Shown here one piece after another: positions 54,470 through 62,467 of a stretch of 64,000 nucleotides of DNA; the stretch's first letter is position 1, and the number at the start of each line of letters is the position of its first letter. The translations under genes and the position numbers were made by a program. A model generated the notes under the pieces. It worked only from the letters and a program-made list of their open reading frames with translations, did not search any database and was not told the origin of the DNA. The DNA is taken from contig OX031057.1 of assembly GCA_943736015.1 (NCBI GenBank), positions 58,672,001-58,736,000 on the forward strand, given 5' to 3'. The stretch is from Tridacna crocea (lineage: Eukaryota; Mollusca; Bivalvia; Cardiida; Cardiidae).

Positions 54470-54600
54470 GCAGAGAAATGACCCTCCCCTACAAAATGAT
54501 CCGGGTCATTATTCTACGTAGAGAAATGACCCCAGAAGTCATTTCACTACGTAGAGGCATAATCCGGGTCATTATTCTACGTAGAGAAATGACCTTATGA
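54470..54600. repeat. array of TACGTAGAGAAATGACC units, both orientations
   Basis: GAGAAATGACC at 54474, 54522 and 54582; ATCCGGGTCATTATTCTACG at 54500 and 54562 with TACGTAGAG between; GTCATTTCACTACGTAGAG at 54538 is the inverse. A small compound inverted array. Confidence 0.75.
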
Positions 54601-56238
54601 CACCGGCAACACGATCGCTCCGGTTGGTTTTAGTCTTAACACCGCGGAAGATTGGCCAGGTATAATTACAAAGAAACTTTTCAATTTTTTTAGTATACAG
54701 GGGGATAATATACGACAACACGACCTATCAATATTAACGATCTGGTCCTGCATTACAAAAGAGAACACCAAGATCAGGCTAAACAGTCGCACGAGCTGAT
54801 TACCATCTACTCTGTTCACAAAAGACACCGGATATTAGATGTGCAGGCCATAGGTTAATCGGATATAAACTTTTTAAGCGCAAAACACATATTAGTCCGG
54901 TCTGTTAGCTCAAAAATGTTTACTCGCCGGACGAAAGTGTGAAAATTTTACATGATGTAAACAATACGTTTCTAAAACGAAAAAAAGGGGTGTGCCCGAT
55001 TTTAAGTCCCTAGATCAATTTTTATTGCTGTTTGAAATTCGGATAACTGTACTGTCCGAATACTCTTCCTTTGTAGAACAGTAATTTGGTTGTTTCCCGT
55101 TTAGTCACAATGTATGATCGACAAAAAATGGTGTTTCAGAAGTATTTTGCCATTTTAAAGGCATATCTGTATTTAAGGATTGATTTTATGAATATTCTAT
55201 ATGTTTTTCGTATCTGTGTGTTTATCTGTCCGTCCATTTGCCTGTCATTTGCTTGCCCTTTATATACTTAAAAAGAACTGACTTTGAATTTCGCGTTTAG
55301 GATTCCTTTGAATTTGGTCGATCGGCAGGACAAATCAAATTGCCTTCAGATTTCCGCATACAATTCAATAGACGATTTGCCAATTACATTTGATATAATG
55401 CATAATTCAAAGCATTTTTTTTTCAGTGACAAATGCTGTATGTCCCGTTCGCAAACCCTTTAAATTTAGACAAATTCACAACTGAAAAGAAAATGACATA
55501 GCAAAAAATCTAGAGGAAGTCAATTCTAACACAATTTAGTAATATTTCGTGGTATTGCTTTTGAAAAAAAAAAAAAAAATCATAAACAGACAAAATATGC
55601 ATTTTATGAGATCGTATTGAAATAAAGAGCGTATAGAGACTAAGAATGAATCCTCTGTAACCTGTGTATAATTCAAAATCCCGTCCATTAATGATCACCA
55701 CAATAAATTAATATAAAACAAAAGATACGGAAGAGTCAGTTTAATGTGACACATGTTTGTAAATCTGTAAGAAGACAGTACTCTCTAAAGGTCACCCACC
55801 CTGCAGTGCGATACCGAGATCAAAGGAACACCGAGTTAACCCTTTACCCATTTTTCACATCTTTAAATGCTCAAAATGAAGTTTGAATAAATATTTTGTG
55901 AAGACGGTATGGAAGGTTTGAAATTTGATCTGAAGCCACGTTTCTTTTGCTCATGATCTATAGCATGAAGTTTATTCGTCAATAGGAACATGTCTGAAAA
56001 CGCAACAAAGACGGTTTGAAAATAGTGCTGTAATATCAGTAAATGGACTGTCCCTGTCTCTCTCAATACACCAGTTGGACAGCTATTTAACATTTTACCA
56101 AAGTATTTCGTGTTTTGGCGACCCGAAAAAAAGGGGGCACACGTGCTGATCTGTCCCACTTTCTATTTTTTGTCTCACATCCCCAACCTCAACACCGCCC
56201 CCACCCCCCGCAAAAAAAAAAGTAATCAATGTATAGTT
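54601..56238. other. unassigned stretch
   Basis: A-run at 55565-55580. TTAACCCTTTACCCATTTTT at 55834 looks like a family A end without a body. No supported gene. Confidence 0.4.
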
Positions 56239-56398
56239 CAAAAATATCAAAATATCTGTGAAAAATGAATTTTCAAAGTGTGAGAGAAAATCTTGGGAAA
56301 AAAAAAGCAATCTTTCTCCAGCTTCAACAATATGTTTTACTTTTTCAAGGACAATTACAACCATTTGAACCACCTTTACTCTATCGTCTCCATATGCT
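56239..56398 (+). mobile_element. decayed family A copy, left part of split host
   Basis: GTGAGAGAAAATCTTGGGAA ... CTTTCTCCAGCTTCAACAAT, CAAGGACAATTACAACCATT and CTATCGTCTCCATATGCT keep the A right-half order. It resumes after the insertion at 56846 (CATATACTAAGTATATGGAC). Confidence 0.55.
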
Positions 56399-56845
56399 GG
56401 GTATAGGACAAAAACCGAATGGAACAAAAGCCCACTGGACAAAAGCCCACTAGGACAAAAACCCACTGGGACAATAGCCCAATAGAACTTTTAGTTCTAA
56501 TCATGTATGAAATTAATAAGTTTCGTATATATTATGTAACTTGTCTCTATAAATAGCAGAAAACGTTATGTGAAAAGCAGAAAATGCTGATAAGCAGCAT
56601 TTTCTTCTTCTTTCACATGGTTGTAATAAGAATGGGAATGTTGCAGAGAATTAAACATTGAGAAGAAAAAAAAGCAATTTGATCATTCTGATCATTAAAT
56701 ATCTGTGTTTTTTCTACAAAAATGATTAAAAAATTATTTAATATACACTTCTTTTTATAAGCAGTGGGCATTTGTCCTCCCTGTCAAAATTAGCAGTGAG
56801 CTTTTGCCCAGTGGGCTTTTGTCCAGTGGACTTTTGTCCGTCGCC
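56399..56845. mobile_element. 447 bp transposon with GGACAAAAGCCCACT arrays
   Basis: Left arm: four ~16 bp units of (A)GGACAAAAGCCCACT at 56405-56483. Right arm: inverted units AGTGGGCTTTTGTCC at about 56765-56840. Left end GGGTATAGGACAAAA against right end GGCGACGGACAAAA (reversed). Flanks CATATGCT (56391-56398) and CATATACT (56846-56853) look like an 8 bp target duplication with one change. A hairpin (GAAAATGCTGATAAGCAGCA) lies in the middle at 56565-56620. Same architecture as the 686 bp element, different motif. Non-autonomous. Confidence 0.75.
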
Positions 56846-56899
56846 CATATACTAAGTATATGGACGTCGTCGGGTGAAAACATTCACCGTGCCTATTTA

Positions 56900-57118
56900 A
56901 AACCCTATTCCGCATAACACAAGCTTTTCACGACCCTGAGATATACAGTTTTTAAAAATGTTGTAGAAAAGTGATAAAGTTCTGGTAACCACCCTTTTCT
57001 CCTTTTCCATTTGCTATCCTTCTTACAAACAATTTTATTTTTTCAGGTCACATTCAAATTGTCTGCAAAGGCTTGCAATTATGGCAAGTCTCAAATTTTC
57101 GTTTGGTAAAGAGTTGAT
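56900..57118 (+). mobile_element. family A MITE, diverged
   Basis: AACCCTATTCCGCATAACAC head, TAAAGTTCTGGTAACCACCC core, tail TTTTCGTTTGGTAAAGAGTT. Confidence 0.7.
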
Positions 57119-57341
57119 GAAGATTCAGTATTGTAAGAAATTGTGGAAAAGGGAGAAAAATAACATTAATATAACTGCAGTAGACCTTTCCTATTTTTAT
57201 GTCTGATTGATCAACTAATGTTTGCCAGATTCCGTGGCTAAGTTTTTTAACGTACTGGCTCGAAATCCAGGAATCGGTAGTTTGATTTATTTAAACTATT
57301 AAAGTATGATATAACCTCTTCTTGAGATATGTAATGTTTAA
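57119..57341. other. unassigned sequence
   Basis: AGAAATTGTGGAAAAGGGAG at 57138 recalls an A arm. Nothing else. Confidence 0.4.
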
Positions 57342-57480
57342 TTATAAAATAAACACAAGCTTTCGGCGGTACAACCGCCTTCTTCAAGTGTGATCCTGTG
57401 ATAAAATGCCTACAGTAATGTTCAGTTGTTTACGCAACGTCAAGGTAACGTTGACGTCACGTAAACAACTAATACAAAGT
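57342..57480 (-). other. Penelope-like 3' signature with hammerhead-like fold
   Basis: In reverse, 57392-57351 reads ACTTGAAGAAGGCGGTTGTA, CCGCCGAAAGCTTGTG: a UGAAGA box, a perfect 6 bp stem (GGCGGU/ACCGCC) and GAAA, the layout of the hammerhead catalytic centre. The base before UGAAGA is U where a hammerhead needs C, and the other stems are not clear. Next to it, 57424-57473 is a palindrome (GTTGTTTACG...AACGTCAAGGTAACGTT...CACGTAAACAAC). Penelope-like elements are known to carry hammerhead motifs near their ends. It lies on the same strand as the 59.2-62.5 kb ORF, 1.8 kb past its stop. Whether it belongs to that element is unknown. Confidence 0.35.
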
Positions 57481-57546
57481 CCCGGGATGAAGTCGTTGCA
57501 GCTCTCATCCCGCCAGATGGGCCCGAACCCAGACCAAGAATGTATC

Positions 57547-57775
57547 TGAACCATGCTCCGACATAAGGGGGCCCAATGCATCTCCGTGATATAGAATACC
57601 AAGCAATTCAATACATAATCACGGATCCATAAAGTCCACCCAGTCTAGTACCCAACCGAATCAGGAGGTAAACCATTACTTAGACATACAGGAAATTGGG
57701 AGATTGCAGTCCATGCCAGCCTGCGCTGACATGGGTCAATACCTTGGAGATGCATAAATACATTCCCCACAAAGC
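57547..57775. mobile_element. family E element
   Basis: GAACCATGCTCCGACATAAG and GGGGGCCCAATGCATCTCCG at the left, CATGCCAGCCTGCGCTGACA hairpin, TTGGAGATGCATAAATACAT at the right. Confidence 0.6.
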
Positions 57776-57884
57776 ATAGTTCATACCCACCAATTGCCAG
57801 GAGATCGAGCCCATAATAAAGGACCAGGCCTAAGCTTGGACGTTACCAATATAAGTTTATCAAATATAAATCCATCGCATAGAT

Positions 57885-58110
57885 TTAACTCTTTACCAAA
57901 CGCCAATATCCTAGACCAGTCCAAATACAACGCATTTGTAGACGACAAAATTAATCCGACCCAAATGTTGAAATCCGAATTGGAAAGGGTAGAAAACACT
58001 GTGGAAGAAGAGGGAAATGCTGATTACCAACATTCCCCCCCCCCACAATGCCCCCAGAAGACCTCGTCCTCAGGGTCGTGAAAACTCTGGATTGTATGGT
58101 AAAGGGTTAA
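57885..58110 (-). mobile_element. family A MITE, C-enriched
   Basis: TTAACTCTTTACCAAACGCC to GTATGGTAAAGGGTTAA. The right arm of the palindrome has become a C-run (CATTCCCCCCC) where other copies read CATTTTCTCC. Confidence 0.8.
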
Positions 58111-58175
58111 GGAAAGAAATATACATTCTAAAATAACCATCAATTTTATACAGCATTGAATATTTTTCTTATTTC

Positions 58176-58395
58176 ATTACTAAATCACAAAATTGTAGAC
58201 TTTGCCTAATTGAAATCAATTACCGGCGGCAAACTAGATGCGACCAAAAAGATAAAATCCGTGTGTAGAAGGGCAGAAAACACTGCAGGAAAAGAAGAAA
58301 TTGCTAGTTAACCATCATTCCTCTCCTCCCACAGCGCCCTAAAAAAAATTTCCTCCCAGGGCCTTCGACATTCACCCGATCTCCAATTCTATTTA
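58176..58395 (-). mobile_element. family A MITE, diverged and C-enriched
   Basis: ATTACTAAATCACAAAATTG, GAAGGGCAGAAAACACTGCA, GAAGAAATTGCTAGTTAACC, CTCCCAGGGCCTTCG follow A order in reverse. Confidence 0.65.
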
Positions 58396-58610
58396 ATCCT
58401 TCACCGAACAATCCCAATATTTAAGGATTCCGAGAGAGAAAGTTTCCAAAAACATCACGGGAAAAGAAGAAAATGCTCTCCCACTCCCACGCTGTCATCC
58501 ACGCCTCCATAAACCAGACTACAGCCCCAGTCACACACCCAGTCTGTCTTCCGCAAATGCCCTCCAACAGCCAAATCCGAAATCCCGTCGCATGACAAGA
58601 TGTTGACCCT
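58393..58610 (+). mobile_element. family A MITE, C-enriched, palindrome lost
   Basis: TTAATCCTTCACCGAACAAT head, AAAAACATCACGGGAAAAGA arm, then CTCCCACTCCCACGC, CCCCAGTCACACACCCAGTC and TTCCGCAAATGCCCTCCAAC, where consensus has T-rich TTTTCAGTCACTTTTATTTT. Confidence 0.7.
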
Positions 58611-58830
58611 TTACCAAAAGGCAAAATTTTATACTGATCTAAATTGAAAGCACTCGCAGACGACAAAAAAATGTAACTCAAAAATTGAAATCTGTTTCCA
58701 GAAGGGTAGACAACATTATGGGAAAGGAAGAAAATGCTGGTTACCAGCATGTTCTCCTTTTCCCACAATGTTCTCTAAATGCCTCTACCTCAGGGTCGTA
58801 AAGACTAGGGATTGTGTGGTAAAGGGTTAA
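58603..58830 (-). mobile_element. family A MITE
   Basis: TTGACCCTTTACCAAAAGGC to GTGTGGTAAAGGGTTAA; palindrome GGAAGAAAATGCTGGTTACC / AGCATGTTCTCCTTTTCCC nearly intact. Confidence 0.85.
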
Positions 58831-58933
58831 ATAAATGAATGAGTATTGTACCGATCCAAGACAGCCTGCGTTAACCGTGAAGGCTGCCTCAGCTCAGTAC
58901 AACACATATAAGGACCCCTCCAACTCGAATAGC
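58831..58933. other. unassigned sequence between repeats
   Basis: No recognised feature. Confidence 0.4.
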
Positions 58934-59170
58934 AAAGAAACAATGACCTGCGACAAGCATACCCGGGACCCCAGGCATCTACCGAAGGTGCCCCATTGGA
59001 TCAGTCTGCGCATATCTCGCAGGCCGATCCAAATCGACATCGTCCAAACCCGTTTGAATCACCCTTCTTAAAATAGCCCACACCAAGACAAAATCCAATG
59101 TCAGCGTTATGTGCCGCCACGGATCAGCCCGCGAGGGATTCGCAGGCTAATCCGAGGCGACACTGCACAA
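58934..59170. mobile_element. family C MITE, diverged
   Basis: GACCTGCGACAAGCATACCC, GGATCAGTCTGCGCATATCT at left; GGATCAGCCCGCGAGGGATT, CGCAGGCTAATCCGAGGCGA and CACTGCACAAATGCCC at right. Confidence 0.65.
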
Positions 59171-59212
59171 ATGCCCAAAGGACCAGACCCACCAGTCGCA
59201 GGACAAATAGAG

Positions 59213-62200
59213 TTAGCAATGTTTTATGTTCATCTGCCTAATGTTCAGGCCTTGTTCTGCCAGGCAATGTCTCTGGATTAATCGAGCCTCTCTCTGGCGT
59301 CGGTAGAGGGTTCTTTCTTCTTTCATCCGCTCCAGCCCGACATAGTAGAAATCCTTGATGCTGTGGTCACTTTGATTGAAATGTCTTGGAACAGGTTCGT
59401 GTATATTATTGTGTCTTATATTAGACAGATGGTTATGGATTCTGGTCTTCAGCATATTCCTCGTTTCACCAACGTACACCAGACTTTCACATTCGGCACA
59501 ATAGATCCCATATACGATATTTTGCGTACGGCAGTTAATTGATACATCTGTTTTAACCGGATTACCATTTTTATCTACGATGGGTGAAATAACATGCATT
59601 GAACAGATTTTACAATTCCTCCCACATCCTTTGATCTCATGTTCCTTGTATTTTATAATTGGTGATTTACTTTTTAAGGATTTGTTTGTTTTCTTGTGGA
59701 CTAACAGGTCAGCTAAGTTTTGGTCTCTTTTGTAGGAGATTATTGGTAAGTCCTTGAAAATTTTCCTTAGCCTATCCGACTTCTTTAAAATTCTGTGATT
59801 GCTTTCTAAAATCTTTTTGATGTTTGGTAGGGATCTACAGTATGTCAATACCAATGGAACTCGGGTCATTTTCGAGCTACTTTTCTTTCGGTGTTTCAGC
59901 AGACAATCTCGGTTCTTTACATCGGCTTTTTTTAAACCCACTTCCACCTCGTACCCTTTATACCCTCTGTGAACCAGCCTCTCTTTTATTTTTTTTCTTT
60001 CTCTAACATATTCCACCTCCGTCTGACTAATTCTTTTGGCCCTAATAGCTAATCCATATGGTATTGACTTTTTCACTGATCTCGGGTGGTCTGATTTACG
60101 ATGCAAGTATAAGTGTCTGTCGGTTGGCTTTTCATACAGTGTTGTAGTAATGAATCCATTTTCTATCTTCGTCAATGTATCTAGGAACTCTATCTTGTCG
60201 TAAGCATATCTAAGGTCTACCTTTATTCTTGGACGGATAGAATTAGCTAAGTCATGAAATTCTTTCAAGGATTGCTCACCATGTAACCAAATACCCCATA
60301 CATCATCCACATATCTGAAGTATGCTTGCGGATCCATTTTGGTTTTAGATAAAAGGTTCTTTTCCCATTCCCCCATATATGTGGATGCATAGTTCATTCC
60401 TAGCCGACTGCCTATTGCTGTTCCATCAATTTGTAAATAATGTTTCCCATTGAATTCGAAATTATTATTTTCTAATGTCAAGTCTATCATTTCTATGACC
60501 TCCTCAGTTGGAATAGTTCGATCACTCCTGGTGTTAAGGGCCATCTCGCAAGCTCTTCTTCCATCGGATTTTGGTACACTTGGGTAAAGGGACTTAACAT
60601 CCATACAGGAAAGTATCGCGTTCTTCGGTAAGGGTTGTGGCAAAGTTTTTAGTTTATTAATGAAATCAAAAGTGTCCTGAATATAAGAAGGTAATGATTT
60701 TACATGTTGGTCGAGCTCTTTTTCTGCTATCTCTGCTATCTTTTCAGTAGCATGCCCGATACCACTAATAATAATTCTGTATGGTATATCTGGCTTGTGG
60801 ATTTTTGGATTGCCTTTAATCTTTCCCGGTCGCGCATTTTTAGGTAGCATATAATTTTTCATGTCTTTAGTGATATACCCATTTCTGTGTAGCCTATTTA
60901 CGATTTTTTCCGCTTTCTTAGCGACATCCTTTGTGATATCTCGATCCATTTGTTTGTATGTTGTTGTATCCTGTAATTCCTTTTCTATTTTATTGATATA
61001 CTCATCTGTGTCAATAATAGCAATACCACTACCCTTATCTGCCGGACGTATTATAATCGAATTGTCCATTACTAGTTCTTGTATTGCTCTTAACTCTTTG
61101 TCAGTCATATTGGTTTGTGGATGTCGATTTACATTTTGGATAATTTCTTTCGAAACAGATTCTAAATACAGATCAAGCCATTTATCCCTTCCTTCTGGAG
61201 GTGTCCAGTCCGATTTCTTTCTGTACTGGTTTTCAATGAAGTCTTGGCCACTGTCATCCTTATCGGCAAAGTATTCAGCTAACCTCATTCGCCTTTCCCA
61301 TTCTTTTAAATCTGTTATAAGCTCTGTCAAATCAATATTCAAGTTTGTAGGGATAAACTTAAGGCCGTAGTTGAGTACTTTCTCTTGATGACAAGTCAGT
61401 CTTTTTGAGGAAAGATTAAACACCGTTGGTTCATTATTACCAATATTACGTTTGCGCGTGTTCTCCCTTATTCTTTCAGAAAATCTGTATGACTGGTCAG
61501 TTTGAGTACCTGTTTTGATAGATTCTTTTCGTGCAAAGTTTCCTATTCTCGCATTTTCCAGTGCAGGCTCGTTCTGGTTTTTGGAGACAAATCCCCTCTC
61601 ATCAGTGTTGGTGGATCTTATTAGATTTTGACCATGTTCTACTGAATTATTTGGGTCAATGTCTTTAGTTTTTTGTGTCATATCAGGTCGAACAGATACA
61701 CAGTTGCATAACTCTTTATTTTTCAGGAGATCAAAGTGTCTCGACTTATACTTCAGCGTAATGTGGTAGTTGGGATACTTCTTATAACCAGTATTTGGGA
61801 CATATTTAGTCCATTGCCATTTATCATTGTTGTGGCAATATTTGATATAGATGTCACACCCAAGGAAGTCACAAGTAGCAAATATTTCAGCCTCTGTGGC
61901 CCAAGAATCATATCTACCGTCTGTCTTACACATGTTTTGTAAATGTATTTTGGAATCTCCATCTATGTAAATTTTGTACTTTTCCATATTACTTGCCATA
62001 TGTTCTGTGATAGATCGTCGCATAAATTCATGTGAAGACTCGCTGTCCGTCAACGCTTGGCTTATGCATCTGAAAAAACAGTTCCCGTCCCCAAGGATTT
62101 TAATTTCAACCTCGTCTACTTTTGATGTAAATCCTTCTCTGTGTTTCATATAGGTTCCTTCAACATCTATAATTTGCAGAGACTTTAAGATTTCATCTTT

Positions 62201-62467
62201 TTCACACAAATATTCAATGCTACCATCCCGCTTTAATGTGGTTTCTTCAGTATCTTGCATGTCTTCCCACGAGTTGGTAGGCCTTTGCCTATCAAGATAG
62301 TCCGTATATATATTTAAGCCGTTTGAAATATTTATTGTTTTCATTTTCTGTTCTTTTCTTCGTTCGCTTTCTCTTTTACATTTTTCCGTCACTCCATCGA
62401 CCACTTTTCTTAGTTCTGCATATTGTGTATCTTTTCGACCTGATATGACACAAAAAACTAAGGACAT
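59213..62467 (-). CDS. Penelope-like retroelement polyprotein: OTU protease-like, RT, GIY-YIG
   Basis: A 1084-residue open frame. Residues 120-248 look like an OTU-type cysteine protease: GDGNCFF with D127 and C130, and SRHFDLL with candidate H244. Residues about 460-840 are a Penelope-type reverse transcriptase: IRPADKGSG (473-481), KGNPKIHKPDIPYR (551-564), MDVKSLYPSV (motif A, D623), IDGTAIGSRLG (motif B) and YVDD (719-722). A Cys cluster follows (C948, C952, C955, C979). Residues about 985-1065 are a GIY-YIG nuclease: GIY (987-989), YVG (998-1000), R1003 and probable catalytic E1060. RT and nuclease would copy and insert the element; the OTU role is unknown (ubiquitin-like removal or polyprotein cleavage are guesses). 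The N-terminal ~15 residues lie in antisense to the facing copy, so the native start may be Met42 or lost. All catalytic motifs look intact. Confidence 0.9.
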   Translation of the reverse strand: MSLVFCVISGRKDTQYAELRKVVDGVTEKCKRESERRKEQKMKTINISNGLNIYTDYLDRQRPTNSWEDMQDTEETTLKRDGSIEYLCEKDEILKSLQIIDVEGTYMKHREGFTSKVDEVEIKILGDGNCFFRCISQALTDSESSHEFMRRSITEHMASNMEKYKIYIDGDSKIHLQNMCKTDGRYDSWATEAEIFATCDFLGCDIYIKYCHNNDKWQWTKYVPNTGYKKYPNYHITLKYKSRHFDLLKNKELCNCVSVRPDMTQKTKDIDPNNSVEHGQNLIRSTNTDERGFVSKNQNEPALENARIGNFARKESIKTGTQTDQSYRFSERIRENTRKRNIGNNEPTVFNLSSKRLTCHQEKVLNYGLKFIPTNLNIDLTELITDLKEWERRMRLAEYFADKDDSGQDFIENQYRKKSDWTPPEGRDKWLDLYLESVSKEIIQNVNRHPQTNMTDKELRAIQELVMDNSIIIRPADKGSGIAIIDTDEYINKIEKELQDTTTYKQMDRDITKDVAKKAEKIVNRLHRNGYITKDMKNYMLPKNARPGKIKGNPKIHKPDIPYRIIISGIGHATEKIAEIAEKELDQHVKSLPSYIQDTFDFINKLKTLPQPLPKNAILSCMDVKSLYPSVPKSDGRRACEMALNTRSDRTIPTEEVIEMIDLTLENNNFEFNGKHYLQIDGTAIGSRLGMNYASTYMGEWEKNLLSKTKMDPQAYFRYVDDVWGIWLHGEQSLKEFHDLANSIRPRIKVDLRYAYDKIEFLDTLTKIENGFITTTLYEKPTDRHLYLHRKSDHPRSVKKSIPYGLAIRAKRISQTEVEYVRERKKIKERLVHRGYKGYEVEVGLKKADVKNRDCLLKHRKKSSSKMTRVPLVLTYCRSLPNIKKILESNHRILKKSDRLRKIFKDLPIISYKRDQNLADLLVHKKTNKSLKSKSPIIKYKEHEIKGCGRNCKICSMHVISPIVDKNGNPVKTDVSINCRTQNIVYGIYCAECESLVYVGETRNMLKTRIHNHLSNIRHNNIHEPVPRHFNQSDHSIKDFYYVGLERMKEERTLYRRQREARLIQRHCLAEQGLNIRQMNIKHC

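Noticed and set aside
153..58830. CRISPR-like reading of the repeated ~67 bp palindromes
   Set aside because: Copies are dispersed, flanked by TTAA and by their own terminal inverted repeats, with no regular spacers; they are transposable elements in a eukaryotic genome.
59824..60006. Plus-strand 60-residue ORF inside the Penelope gene
   Set aside because: Antisense shadow of the RT-nuclease linker; hydrophobic low-complexity product.
60861..61370. 169-residue plus ORF, with an almost identical minus ORF at 62669-63178
   Set aside because: Both are antisense to the same part of the two Penelope copies, so their near-identity reflects the inverted repeat and not a conserved gene.
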